A stretch of 5,788 nucleotides of DNA from Thioalkalivibrio sp. (GTDB lineage: Bacteria > Pseudomonadota > Gammaproteobacteria > Ectothiorhodospirales > Ectothiorhodospiraceae). Below, one piece after another: positions 1-5,788 of the stretch. Position numbers and translations under genes: made by a program. The DNA is taken from NCBI GenBank assembly GCA_007133115.1, contig SLNI01000056.1, positions 1 through 5,788 on the forward strand, given 5' to 3'. How positions within the stretch are numbered: the stretch's first letter is position 1; every line of letters starts with the position of its first letter. Under the pieces are notes generated by a model. That model was not told the origin of the DNA, did no database searches, and saw nothing but the letters and a program-made list of their open reading frames with translations.

Positions 1-881
1 AGGACCTTGATCACATTCCAGCCGGCGCCGCGGAAGATCGCCTCGAGCTCCTGCACGATCTTGCCGTTGCCACGCACGGGGCCGTCGAGACGCTGCAGGT
101 TGCAGTTGACGACCCAGATGAGGTTGTCGAGCTTCTCGCGCGAGGCCAGCGTGATCGCCCCGAGCGATTCCGGCTCGTCCACCTCGCCGTCACCGACGAA
201 GCTCCAGACCTTGCGGTCGTCCGTCTTCGCCAGCCCGCGGTCCTGCAGGTATTTCATGAACCGGGCCTGGAAGATGCTCATGATCGGGCCCAGCCCCATG
301 GAAACGGTGGGGAACTGCCAGTAGTCCGGCATCAGCCAGGGATGCGGATAGGAGGACAGACCCTTGCCGTCCACCTCGCGCCGGAAGTGGTCCAGCTGCT
401 CCTCGGTCAGACGCCCCTCGAGGAAGGAACGCGCGTACATGCCGGGCGCCGAGTGCCCCTGCACGAAAACGAGATCACCGCCGTGCTCGTGCGAGGGTGC
501 GCGCCAGAAATGGTTGAAGCCGACATCGTAGAGCGTGGCCGCCGAGGCAAAGGTGGCGATGTGGCCGCCCAGCTCCGACGACACCCGGTTCGCCTTGACC
601 ACCATCGCCATCGCGTTCCAGCGGATGTAGGAACGGATGCGGTGCTCCATCGCGCTGTCGCCGGGGAAGACGGGCTCCTGGCGCGGCGGAATGGTGTTCA
701 CGTAGGCGGTGTTCGCCGAGTACGGCAGGTAGGCGCCACTGCGGCGGGCCTTGTCGATCAAGGATTCGAGGAGCTGGTGGGCGCGCTCCGCGCCGTCCGC
801 CTCGAGCACCGCCTCAAGGGCGTCGATCCACTCCTGGGTTTCCTGCGGATCGATGTCGTGCGAGTCAGCGTTTGCGTTCAT
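1..881 (-). CDS. aceE: Pyruvate dehydrogenase E1 component, homodimeric type (N-terminal 293 residues, runs off the left edge)
   Basis: This is the thiamine-diphosphate-dependent E1 subunit of the cytoplasmic pyruvate dehydrogenase complex. It decarboxylates pyruvate and acetylates the lipoyl groups of E2 on the way to acetyl-CoA. Reading from ATG at 881-879, the protein shows the GGH motif (H107), QGH (H143), the ThDP/Mg-binding [10 protein letters not shown] (G230-S239) and [11 protein letters not shown] (N259-V269), in the order and spacing of E. coli AceE with a shift of about +1 residue. The acidic N-terminal segment before [15 protein letters not shown] (51-65) matches the family's E2-contacting extension. 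AAAGGG at 894-889 lies 7 nt before the ATG, which supports this start. The family is near 890 residues, so about two thirds lies outside the window. The gene is divergent from rnt; E2 and E3 genes would be expected beyond the left edge. No frameshift or missing active-site residue is visible in this part. The identification is very secure. Confidence 0.97.
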   Translation of the reverse strand, partial: MNANADSHDIDPQETQEWIDALEAVLEADGAERAHQLLESLIDKARRSGAYLPYSANTAYVNTIPPRQEPVFPGDSAMEHRIRSYIRWNAMAMVVKANRVSSELGGHIATFASAATLYDVGFNHFWRAPSHEHGGDLVFVQGHSAPGMYARSFLEGRLTEEQLDHFRREVDGKGLSSYPHPWLMPDYWQFPTVSMGLGPIMSIFQARFMKYLQDRGLAKTDDRKVWSFVGDGEVDEPESLGAITLASREKLDNLIWVVNCNLQRLDGPVRGNGKIVQELEAIFRGAGWNVIKV

Positions 882-888
882 GCGTGAT

Positions 889-894
889 CCCTTT
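889..894 (-). promoter_or_regulatory. Ribosome binding site of aceE
   Basis: On the minus strand AAAGGG lies 7 nt upstream of the aceE ATG (881-879), a good match in sequence and spacing to a Shine-Dalgarno element. It fixes the aceE start. Confidence 0.7.
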
Positions 895-999
895 GAGATG
901 CGGCCCCGCGGAGCCCCCTAAGGATGCTTTCTGGCCGGGGCGGGCCAGCGTTTCTGCTACCATCTGCACGCGAAGGCCATGGACGCAGACAAGGGCGCA

Positions 1000-1029
1000 A
1001 GTATCCGGACTGAAGCTGGCGCAGGTCAA
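1000..1029 (-). promoter_or_regulatory. Candidate sigma70-type promoter for aceE
   Basis: On the minus strand TTGACC (1029-1024, five of six matches to TTGACA) and GATACT (1005-1000, four of six matches to TATAAT) are separated by 18 nt. This is the best promoter-like pair I found in the aceE/rnt divergent region. It would start transcription near 993 and give aceE a leader of about 110 nt. No PdhR-type operator (AATTGGT...ACCAATT) is visible nearby. The call rests on consensus matching by eye only. Confidence 0.4.
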
Positions 1030-1109
1030 GCCGCGCGCGGATCGGGCGCACGTCGGCATGGACACCGACGCCCGATTCACCGAAATGATTCCAAACCGTG
1101 GCAGAACCG

Positions 1110-1778
1110 ATGACAGAAGCCCAGACCCTACCCGTCGGGACAAGACCGATGGCCAACCGCTTTCGCGGATTTCTTCCCGTTGTGGTGGACGTGGAAACCG
1201 GCGGTTTCGATTGCGGCAAGCATGCCCTGCTGCAGGTGGCTGCGGTCTTCCTTCGCCGCGGGGACGACGACCGTCTGCATCGTGACCGGACCCTGAGCCT
1301 GCACGTTCGCCCCTTCGAAGGTTCCCTGCTCGACCCGAAATCCCTGGAAGTCAACGGGATCGACCCGTTTCACCCCCTGCGCATCGCCCACCCGGAGGAT
1401 CAGGCTCTGGGCAAACTGTTCAGCGAGGTCCGGAAGGAAGTGAAACTGAACCAGTGCAAGCGAGCCATACTGGTCGGGCACAACGCGCACTTCGACCTCG
1501 GCTTCGTTCACGCGGCGGCCGAGCGCTGCGGTATCCGCCGCAACCCCTTCCATCCGTTCAGCAGCCTGGACACCGTATCCTTCGCGGCACTGGCCTACGG
1601 GCAGACGGTTCTGGCGAGAGCATCGGAAGCTGCGGGGTTCACATGGGACAGCGCGGCCGCGCACAGCGCGGCCTACGATGCCGAAATGACGGCGGAAATC
1701 TTCTGCCAGGTAGCCAATCGCTGGCTGGAAAGCGCCGGCATTCCCGATGCAGCTTCCTGGATCGCCGGACCCGCCTGA
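1110..1778 (+). CDS. rnt: Ribonuclease T, DEDDh-family 3'-5' exoribonuclease
   Basis: RNase T trims the 3' ends of tRNA, 5S and 23S rRNA and other small stable RNAs, and takes part in the end turnover of tRNA. The 222-residue product carries all five DEDDh catalytic residues: D27 and E29 in VVVDVETGG, D129 in VGHNAHFD, and H185 and D190 in HSAAYD. Each lies exactly +4 from its E. coli counterpart, so there is no internal gap. The basic N-terminal RFRG (17-20) and NPFHPF (145-150) are also present. The start is uncertain. GTG at 1098 and ATG at 1149 are in frame, and 1149 has a weak GGGA 8 nt upstream. I chose ATG 1110 because GTRPMANRFRG resembles the N-terminus of the remembered Pseudomonas protein. 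In E. coli rnt and grxD are also near neighbours, separated by lhr. Two remembered substrate-pocket residues differ here, as described in the findings. Confidence 0.95.
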   Translation: MTEAQTLPVGTRPMANRFRGFLPVVVDVETGGFDCGKHALLQVAAVFLRRGDDDRLHRDRTLSLHVRPFEGSLLDPKSLEVNGIDPFHPLRIAHPEDQALGKLFSEVRKEVKLNQCKRAILVGHNAHFDLGFVHAAAERCGIRRNPFHPFSSLDTVSFAALAYGQTVLARASEAAGFTWDSAAAHSAAYDAEMTAEIFCQVANRWLESAGIPDAASWIAGPA

Positions 1779-1795
1779 GCGCTACGGGTCCGGCG
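1763..1795. terminator. Strong stem-loop between convergent rnt and grxD
   Basis: CGCCGGACCCG (1763-1773) and CGGGTCCGGCG (1785-1795) form a perfect 11-bp, almost all G/C inverted repeat with an 11-base loop. The rnt TGA (1776-1778) lies in the loop, so the left arm encodes the last residues of RNase T. Neither strand shows a T run after the stem, so this is not a textbook intrinsic terminator. It could still act as a bidirectional 3'-end structure that blocks exonucleases and pauses polymerase. The structure is plain in the sequence; the terminator role is inferred from its position between converging genes. Confidence 0.45.
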
Positions 1796-1817
1796 CGTTC
1801 AAGGGAAACGGGCGGGC

Positions 1818-2144
1818 TCAGCCGCCGCGTTTGGCGTGTGCCTCATCCACCATCTTCTTCAGCTCACCGTTCTCAAGCAACTCGAGCGTGATGTCGCAGC
1901 CGCCGACCAGTTCCCCGTCGATATAGATCTGCGGAAACGTCGGCCAGTCGGCAAAACGGGGAAGATTCTGGAACACCTCGGCGTCACCGAGCACGTTCAC
2001 ATACGCAAACTCGTGATCACAGCGCTTCAGGGCCTCTGAGGCCCTGCTGGAAAACCCGCACATCGGGAACTGCGGGGTACCCTTCATGAAGATTACCACG
2101 GGGTTTTCTTCGACCTGCTGGCGAATTCGATCCATGACGTCCAT
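1818..2144 (-). CDS. grxD: Monothiol glutaredoxin, Grx4/GrxD type
   Basis: This is a 108-residue single-domain CGFS glutaredoxin. These cytoplasmic proteins bind a [2Fe-2S] cluster with glutathione, usually as homodimers or with a BolA-type partner, and act in iron-sulfur cluster delivery rather than general disulfide reduction. The diagnostic features are MKGTP (20-24, glutathione-contacting K21), the active-site CGFS (C29-S32), WPTFPQIYIDGELVGG (67-82, with the cis-proline region) and GGCDI (81-85). Length and motif spacing match E. coli GrxD closely apart from a shorter C-terminal tail. The start at 2144 is supported by an AGGAGG Shine-Dalgarno 5 nt upstream; a second in-frame ATG at 2135 is less well placed. 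The gene converges on rnt and lies 110 nt downstream of ychF on the same strand. No iron- or redox-responsive operator could be recognised. Confidence 0.96.
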   Translation of the reverse strand: MDVMDRIRQQVEENPVVIFMKGTPQFPMCGFSSRASEALKRCDHEFAYVNVLGDAEVFQNLPRFADWPTFPQIYIDGELVGGCDITLELLENGELKKMVDEAHAKRGG

Positions 2145-2149
2145 GGAAG

Positions 2150-2155
2150 CCTCCT
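2150..2155 (-). promoter_or_regulatory. Ribosome binding site of grxD
   Basis: A full AGGAGG lies 5 nt before the grxD ATG on the minus strand. It is the best Shine-Dalgarno in the window and decides between ATG 2144 and the internal ATG 2135. It overlaps a TTGACA (2160-2155) that looks like a -35 box but has no -10 partner at a useful distance. Confidence 0.8.
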
Positions 2156-2254
2156 GTCAATCGATTGGCAAAGGGTGGAGCGACGGGTGCCACACCACGG
2201 CGAACGGGACGGAAACGCGCAAGGCGGGCGGCCCCTCAGATTCCGGGCGAAGCA

Positions 2255-3346
2255 TCAGACGTTGAACCGAAAATGTACAACGTCCCCTTCGTTCATGACG
2301 TATTCCTTGCCTTCCAGGCGCCATTTTCCCGCGTCCTTCGCACCCTGTTCACCCCCATGAGCCACAAAGTCCTCGTAGGCGATGACTTCGGCCCGGATGA
2401 AACCCTTTTCGAAATCCGTATGGATCACCCCCGCCGCCTGCGGCGCCGTGGAGCCCTTGCGGACGGTCCAGGCACGCACTTCCTTCGGCCCGGCGGTGAA
2501 GAAGGTCTGCAGCTTCAGCAAGCGGTAGGTGGCCCGTACGACGCGATCGAGTCCCGGCTCCGGCAATCCGAGATCGGCGAGGAATTCCTCGCGCTCGGCA
2601 TCTTCCAACTGGGCGATCTCCGCCTCGAGTGAAGCACACACCGCGACGACTTCCGCACCCTCCTGAACGGCATGCGCCTGCACCATAGCCAGCAACGCAT
2701 TGTCCTCGAACCCGTCGTCGGCCACGTTGGCGATGTAGATCAGTGGCTTGGCGGTCAAGAGGTGCAGATCGTAAAGCAGGGCGAGCGATTCCGGCGCCAG
2801 GGCCTGCGCGCGTACCGGCGTCCCCTGGTCCAGACCCGCGGCGACCCGCTCCGCGATTTCCAGTCGTGCGCGCGCATCCTTGTCCTGCGACTTCGCGGCA
2901 CGGGTGAAGCGGGTGATCGCGCGGGTCACGGTGTCCAGGTCGGCCAACGCCAGTTCAGTACCGATGGTTTCGATATCGGACAGCGGGTCCACGCGGCCCG
3001 AAACGTGAACAACGTCATCGTCCTCGAAACAGCGCACGACCTGGGCAATCGCATCGGTCTCACGGATGTGCGCGAGAAACTGGTTGCCCAGCCCCTCACC
3101 CTGGGCGGCACCGGCTACCAGTCCCGCAATATCCACGAACTCGACGGTCGTCGGCAGAATACGTTGCGGCTTCACGATCCCGGCGAGTACTCCGAGCCTT
3201 GGATCGGGCACCTCCACCACACCGACGTTCGGATCGATCGTGCAAAAAGGGTAGTTCTCGGCCGCAATTCCAGCCCGCGTCAGGGCGTTGAAAAGCGTCG
3301 ACTTGCCCACGTTGGGCAATCCCACGATGCCGCATTTGAGGCTCAT
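2255..3346 (-). CDS. ychF: Redox-regulated ATPase YchF (Obg/TRAFAC P-loop family)
   Basis: YchF is a universally conserved P-loop NTPase that binds the 70S ribosome, prefers ATP over GTP, and has been linked in E. coli to oxidative-stress response and translation initiation control. The 363-residue product has the E. coli length. It shows the Walker A GLPNVGKS (9-16), switch region [10 protein letters not shown] (31-40), G3 DIAGL (72-76) with Leu in the position usually held by catalytic Gln (the HAS-type feature), and H114, corresponding to the histidine implicated in E. coli YchF catalysis. The G4 region NVAD follows (207-210). A coiled-coil-like segment rich in Glu and Ala (about 228-262) precedes a C-terminal TGS domain (about 280-363). 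The ATG overlaps the pth stop codon as ATGA, and GGGAG (3359-3355) within pth lies 8 nt upstream. The gene is probably translated by coupling as the last gene of the cluster. The Asp at G4 position four is slightly unusual. Confidence 0.97.
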   Translation of the reverse strand: MSLKCGIVGLPNVGKSTLFNALTRAGIAAENYPFCTIDPNVGVVEVPDPRLGVLAGIVKPQRILPTTVEFVDIAGLVAGAAQGEGLGNQFLAHIRETDAIAQVVRCFEDDDVVHVSGRVDPLSDIETIGTELALADLDTVTRAITRFTRAAKSQDKDARARLEIAERVAAGLDQGTPVRAQALAPESLALLYDLHLLTAKPLIYIANVADDGFEDNALLAMVQAHAVQEGAEVVAVCASLEAEIAQLEDAEREEFLADLGLPEPGLDRVVRATYRLLKLQTFFTAGPKEVRAWTVRKGSTAPQAAGVIHTDFEKGFIRAEVIAYEDFVAHGGEQGAKDAGKWRLEGKEYVMNEGDVVHFRFNV

Positions 3347-3939
3347 GAAGCCTTCTCCCTATCAGGGGTCGCGCGCATATGCAGGTTGCGCACGGCCCGG
3401 TCCCATTCGCCGGCCACGAGATCGTCCACCGCGGCCGACGCTGCCTCGATCGCCTCGCGAACCACGGCCTCGTCTTCCCGTGAGGGCCTCTCCAGCACGT
3501 AATCGATCACCGCGTCGCGGATTCCCGGATGGCCGATCCCGATACGAAGCCGGGCAAAATCAGAACCAAGGTGGCGGTCGATATCGCGCAGCCCGTTGTG
3601 CCCACCATGTCCACCACCCTTCTTCAGTCGGGCCGTGCCCGGCGGTAGATCCAACTCATCGTGCACCACGAGGATTTCCTCCGGCTCGAGGCGATAGAAG
3701 GCCGCAAGCTTCTGCACCGCAGACCCGCTCTTGTTCATGAAAGTGAGCGGCTTCAGAAGGAGGCAACTGGCACCCGCTGCCGTGAATCGTGTGATTTCAC
3801 CCTCGTATTTCGAGTCGGCCCGAAACACGCCGCCGCGCTCGAGCGATAGCTGATCCACAAACCAGAAGCCCGCGTTGTGCCGGGTATGGGCATAACGCGG
3901 GCCTGGATTGCCCAGTCCGACGATCAAACGGATCGGCAT
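3343..3939 (-). CDS. pth: Peptidyl-tRNA hydrolase
   Basis: Pth cleaves the ester bond of peptidyl-tRNAs that drop off ribosomes, recycling tRNA; it is normally essential in bacteria. The 198-residue protein begins [14 protein letters not shown] and has all the known functional residues one position beyond E. coli numbering: N11 in GLGNPG, catalytic H21 in TRHNAGF, M68 and N69 in TFMNKSGS, D94 in VVHDELDLP, and N115 in GGHNGLRD. The C-terminal [11 protein letters not shown] and [12 protein letters not shown] (about 145-156) are also typical. The same frame is open upstream to an ATG at 4035, but that start would add 32 residues not known in the family and overlap rplY, so ATG 3939 is used. No clear Shine-Dalgarno precedes it; the rplY stop is only 28 nt upstream, so translation may rely on ribosomes arriving from rplY. 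Downstream it overlaps ychF by ATGA. Confidence 0.97.
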   Translation of the reverse strand: MPIRLIVGLGNPGPRYAHTRHNAGFWFVDQLSLERGGVFRADSKYEGEITRFTAAGASCLLLKPLTFMNKSGSAVQKLAAFYRLEPEEILVVHDELDLPPGTARLKKGGGHGGHNGLRDIDRHLGSDFARLRIGIGHPGIRDAVIDYVLERPSREDEAVVREAIEAASAAVDDLVAGEWDRAVRNLHMRATPDREKAS

Positions 3940-3967
3940 GATGACACGGTGGAAAACCGAGAACCGA

Positions 3968-4612
3968 TCAGTCCTCGGCAGACTCCCCGGGCGCACCGAT
4001 CCCGCTCTCTTCGTCTTCCCCGGACTTTTCGCCACGCGGCATCAGCACACCGACGACGGCTTGGTCCTGGCCCTCACCGTGGGTCAGCGCCACCAGCACA
4101 ACGCCGGTAGGCAGCACCAGGTCCGAAAGGTGCAAGGAGTCGCCCACGCCGAGGTTAAACAAATCCACTTCGATCGCCTCAGGCAGGTCGCCCGGCAGAC
4201 ATTCGACCTCCACTTCATTCATCTGCCGGTTGATCATGCCACCGCCGGTCTTCACACCCTTGCAGGCCTCCTCGTTCAGGAAGTGCAGGGGCACGTGCAC
4301 CCGGATCGCCTCGTCGGCGCTGACGCGCAGCAGGTCGACGTGAGTGAGGGTCGGCTTGAACGGATGGCGCTGCACGTCGCGCAGGATCGCACGTTCGGCC
4401 TTGCCATCCAGGTTGACCGTCAACACGTGGGAATAGAAAGCATCATTGCGCAGGCTCAGCATGATGGCATTGTGATCCAGCGTAATAGCCACCGGATCCT
4501 GGTGCCCTCCGTAAAGAATAGCGGGCAGCTTCCCGGCCCGGCGCAGGCGGCGGCTCGCACTCGATCCCTGCTCCAGACGCGTTTCGGCTTCAACAACGAA
4601 ATCGGTACTCAT
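3968..4612 (-). CDS. rplY: 50S ribosomal protein L25, long Ctc/TL5 type
   Basis: L25 binds 5S rRNA in the central protuberance of the large ribosomal subunit. The 214-residue product is the two-domain form. The N-terminal 5S-binding domain (about 5-95) includes [20 protein letters not shown] (16-35) and [21 protein letters not shown] (77-97). The C-terminal Ctc/TL5 beta domain (about 100-190) includes [15 protein letters not shown] (110-124) and [16 protein letters not shown] (135-150). The protein ends in a Glu/Asp/Gly/Ser-rich tail (194-214). E. coli L25 is only about 95 residues and lacks the second domain. ATG 4612 was chosen over ATG 4621 because GGGAG (4626-4622) is 9 nt before the former and directly abuts the latter. 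The gene follows prs after a structured 111-nt gap and precedes pth by 28 nt. E. coli rplY is reported to be autoregulated by its protein; whether that holds here is unknown. Confidence 0.96.
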   Translation of the reverse strand: MSTDFVVEAETRLEQGSSASRRLRRAGKLPAILYGGHQDPVAITLDHNAIMLSLRNDAFYSHVLTVNLDGKAERAILRDVQRHPFKPTLTHVDLLRVSADEAIRVHVPLHFLNEEACKGVKTGGGMINRQMNEVEVECLPGDLPEAIEVDLFNLGVGDSLHLSDLVLPTGVVLVALTHGEGQDQAVVGVLMPRGEKSGEDEESGIGAPGESAED

Positions 4613-4621
4613 GGTGTACAT

Positions 4622-4626
4622 CTCCC
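4622..4626 (-). promoter_or_regulatory. Ribosome binding site of rplY
   Basis: GGGAG on the minus strand lies immediately before an in-frame ATG at 4621 and 9 nt before the ATG at 4612. Zero spacing is not usable for initiation, so it selects ATG 4612 as the L25 start. It lies just after the U-rich run of the preceding hairpin. Confidence 0.65.
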
Positions 4627-4663
4627 AAAATGAATGCGCCTCACCCGCGACCAGATGAGGCGC
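4627..4663 (-). terminator. Terminator-like hairpin upstream of rplY
   Basis: On the minus strand GCGCCTCA (4663-4656) and TGAGGCGC (4643-4636) form a perfect 8-bp stem with a 12-base loop, followed at once by ATTCATTTT (4635-4627). The U run is interrupted, so this would be a weak or conditional terminator. It sits after prs and directly before the rplY ribosome binding site, so it could end part of the prs transcripts or act as an attenuator for rplY-pth-ychF. The structure is seen; its activity is inferred. Confidence 0.45.
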
Positions 4664-4733
4664 TACAGTCGAATCCGGTAGCGTGGACTCGGGGAGTCCT
4701 GCACCAACGAACCCATGCCAGGGTCAGTCCACG
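4636..4733 (-). promoter_or_regulatory. Candidate structured leader/attenuator between prs and rplY
   Basis: Three hairpins follow one another on the minus strand. The first is GGACTC (4699-4694) with GAGTCC (4690-4685) and a 3-base loop. The second is CGCTAC (4683-4678) with GTAGCG (4666-4661). The third is the terminator-like stem at 4663-4636, whose 5' arm shares three bases with the second. In addition CGTGGACT (4733-4726), which covers the last codons and stop of prs, is perfectly complementary to AGTCCACG (4689-4682), so that pairing would exclude the first hairpin and part of the second. This density of overlapping complementary arms is what a regulated leader looks like, but the individual stems are short and some could arise by chance in GC-rich DNA. 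Confidence 0.35.
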
Positions 4734-5662
4734 AAAAGCGAACTGACCGATTCCTCCGTATTGATCCTGCGGATGGTTTCCGCGAGCATCTCCGCCACGG
4801 ACAGTTGGCGGATGCGGCTGCAGGCCTGAGCGTTGGGCTGCAGCATCAGCGTGTCGGTCACCACCAGCTCATCAAGAGCGGAACTCTCTATGTTAGCAAC
4901 TGCTGGCCCGGAAAGCACGGCATGCGTTGCATACGCCAGCACCCTGGAGGCACCATGTTCCTTCAGGGCCTTGGCCGCCTGACACAGGGTGCCCGCGGTA
5001 TCCACCATGTCGTCGATGATCACGCAGCAACGGCCCTCGACGTCACCGATGATATGCATCACCTGAGCCTCGTTGGCCCGCGGCCTGCGCTTGTCGATGA
5101 TCGCCAGGTCGGCATCATCCAGCCGTTTTGCAATGGCCCGAGCCCGCACCACGCCCCCGACATCGGGGGAAACCACCGTAAGATCGCGTGGCTCCCGACG
5201 CCAGACATCGCCCAGCAACACGGGTGAAGCATAGACATTGTCCACGGGCAGGTTGAAGAATCCCTGAACCTGATCAGCATGAACGTCGATCGTGAGCACC
5301 CGATCCGCGCCCACGGCCTCGATCATGTTGGCCACCACCTTCGCCGAAATCGGAACCCTTGCGGATCGCACCCGGCGATCCTGCCGAGCGTATCCGAAGT
5401 AGGGAATCACGGTGGTGATGCGGCCGGCCGACGCCCGACGCAGGGCATCCACCATGATCAACAACTCCATGATGTTGTCATTGGTGGGCTGGCCGGTGGG
5501 CTGGATGATGAACACATCCCGGCCGCGAACGTTCTCGAGAATCTCGACCTGGACCTCGCCGTCGCTGAACCGACCCACGGTGGCTTTGCCCATGCGTAGA
5601 CCGAGATGGTCCACGACCTTGTGCGCGAGTTGCGGGTTGGCATTCCCCGCAAAGATCATCAT
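4724..5662 (-). CDS. prs: Ribose-phosphate pyrophosphokinase (PRPP synthetase)
   Basis: This cytoplasmic enzyme transfers pyrophosphate from ATP to ribose 5-phosphate. The product, PRPP, feeds purine, pyrimidine, histidine, tryptophan and NAD synthesis. The 312-residue product matches class I bacterial enzymes along its length: FSDGE (32-36), [16 protein letters not shown] (93-108, ATP-binding Arg/Gln), the signature around [16 protein letters not shown] (121-136, metal-binding H128), [17 protein letters not shown] (165-181), the flexible catalytic loop KRRPRANE (191-198) and the PRPP-binding [12 protein letters not shown] (214-225). The C-terminal [13 protein letters not shown] is typical. 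The start is uncertain: tandem ATGs at 5662 and 5659 have no clear Shine-Dalgarno. An in-frame GTG at 5680, 6 nt after GGGGG, would add six residues, roughly as in the slightly longer N-termini of E. coli and Pseudomonas Prs. It heads the prs-rplY-pth-ychF cluster. Confidence 0.96.
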   Translation of the reverse strand: MMIFAGNANPQLAHKVVDHLGLRMGKATVGRFSDGEVQVEILENVRGRDVFIIQPTGQPTNDNIMELLIMVDALRRASAGRITTVIPYFGYARQDRRVRSARVPISAKVVANMIEAVGADRVLTIDVHADQVQGFFNLPVDNVYASPVLLGDVWRREPRDLTVVSPDVGGVVRARAIAKRLDDADLAIIDKRRPRANEAQVMHIIGDVEGRCCVIIDDMVDTAGTLCQAAKALKEHGASRVLAYATHAVLSGPAVANIESSALDELVVTDTLMLQPNAQACSRIRQLSVAEMLAETIRRINTEESVSSLFVD

Positions 5663-5788
5663 TCGGCTGGAATCGCCCACATCTTGCCCCCGGGTGAACG
5701 GATCGTTTGGCTTCGGCGCTCCGGGAGAGAATGCACCCCGACCGGCACCGCGGGAACGCCCCCGGCACGCCCTGGAGAGGCTGTTCAC
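5663..5788. other. Upstream region of prs, no gene recognised
   Basis: These 126 bases precede prs up to the window edge. The prs frame stays open through them, but the translation is a Gly/Arg/Pro/Ser-rich stretch unlike any PRPP synthetase N-terminus, so I regard it as GC-driven and non-coding. In Pseudomonas and relatives a tRNA-Gln gene lies between ispE and prs; no tRNA cloverleaf or TTCGA arm is visible here, so if present it lies beyond the right edge. No convincing promoter was found. Confidence 0.5.

Larger units (their letters stand above)
882..1109. other. Divergent intergenic region between aceE and rnt
   Basis: These 228 bases separate the two divergent starts. They hold the aceE ribosome binding site, the candidate aceE promoter and a perfect 6-bp hairpin, CTGGCC (931-936) and GGCCAG (943-948), with a 6-base loop that falls in the presumed aceE leader. 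Neither side of that hairpin is followed by a T run, so it is not an intrinsic terminator. I see no convincing plus-strand promoter for rnt and no coding sequence. Confidence 0.6.

Noticed and set aside
951..963. TGCTACCAT as an extended -10 element for a plus-strand rnt promoter
   Set aside because: The -10 match is only four of six, and nothing like a -35 box lies at the proper distance.
2145..2254. A terminator for ychF in the gap before grxD
   Set aside because: Only a 4-bp stem (GGTG 2186-2189 with CACC 2193-2196) is visible, with no T run, so read-through into grxD cannot be excluded.
2672..3502. A 276-codon open frame on the plus strand opposite ychF
   Set aside because: It is the antisense of an unmistakable YchF gene, has no recognisable domain, and such frames are common opposite GC-rich genes.
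3940..4035. A 32-residue N-terminal extension of Pth starting at ATG 4035
   Set aside because: It overlaps the 3' end of rplY out of frame, and the Pth family begins right before the GLGNPG motif, as ATG 3939 gives.
3908..4633. A 241-codon open frame on the plus strand opposite rplY and the start of pth
   Set aside because: It lies antisense to the well-supported rplY and shows no domain; the length is explained by GC-rich codon bias.
4622..4723. A possible tRNA or tRNA remnant in the prs-rplY gap, suggested by GGATTCGACT
   Set aside because: The TTCGA-like motif is flanked by bases that do not form a T stem, and no acceptor or anticodon arm can be drawn.
5663..5788. An N-terminal extension of Prs to the window edge
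   Set aside because: The added sequence is Gly/Arg/Pro/Ser-rich and unlike PRPP synthetases; the frame is probably open only because of high GC.
5694..5788. GTGAAC (5694-5699) and GTTCAC (5783-5788) as an inverted repeat upstream of prs
   Set aside because: Six bases separated by more than 80 nt are readily expected by chance, and the second copy abuts the window edge.

Overview
The window is GC-rich bacterial chromosome carrying seven housekeeping genes and no mobile element, CRISPR array, rRNA or tRNA that I can see. Homodimeric-type AceE, RNase T, GrxD and the prs-rplY-pth-ychF order all point to a gammaproteobacterium. The high GC content and details of the proteins suggest a lineage near the Chromatiales/Ectothiorhodospiraceae or Pseudomonas rather than the enterics; that placement is inference from remembered family members.

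Layout. Bases 1-881 (minus) hold the first 293 codons of aceE, the pyruvate dehydrogenase E1 component, which runs off the left edge. Bases 882-1109 are a divergent intergenic region with a plausible sigma70-type promoter for aceE and a leader hairpin. Bases 1110-1778 (plus) encode RNase T, the only plus-strand gene. It converges on grxD (1818-2144, minus), and an 11-bp GC-rich inverted repeat spans the rnt stop codon between them. Bases 2145-2254 separate grxD from the next cluster, and I see only the grxD ribosome binding site there.

Bases 2255-5662 (minus) are a four-gene cluster read prs, rplY, pth, ychF: PRPP synthetase, ribosomal protein L25/Ctc, peptidyl-tRNA hydrolase and the YchF ATPase. 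The cluster links nucleotide precursor supply with translation. L25 binds 5S rRNA, Pth recycles peptidyl-tRNA, and YchF is a ribosome-associated P-loop ATPase. pth and ychF overlap by the four bases ATGA, and rplY to pth is only 28 nt, so rplY-pth-ychF is very likely one transcript.

The least ordinary stretch is the 111-nt gap between prs and rplY (4613-4723). It contains three consecutive hairpins, partly mutually exclusive, the last followed by a short U-rich run directly before the rplY ribosome binding site. It looks like a structured leader or attenuator and is the best candidate for unreported regulation. I found no sign of a new multi-gene system; the coding content is conventional, with a few residue-level oddities in RNase T and YchF.
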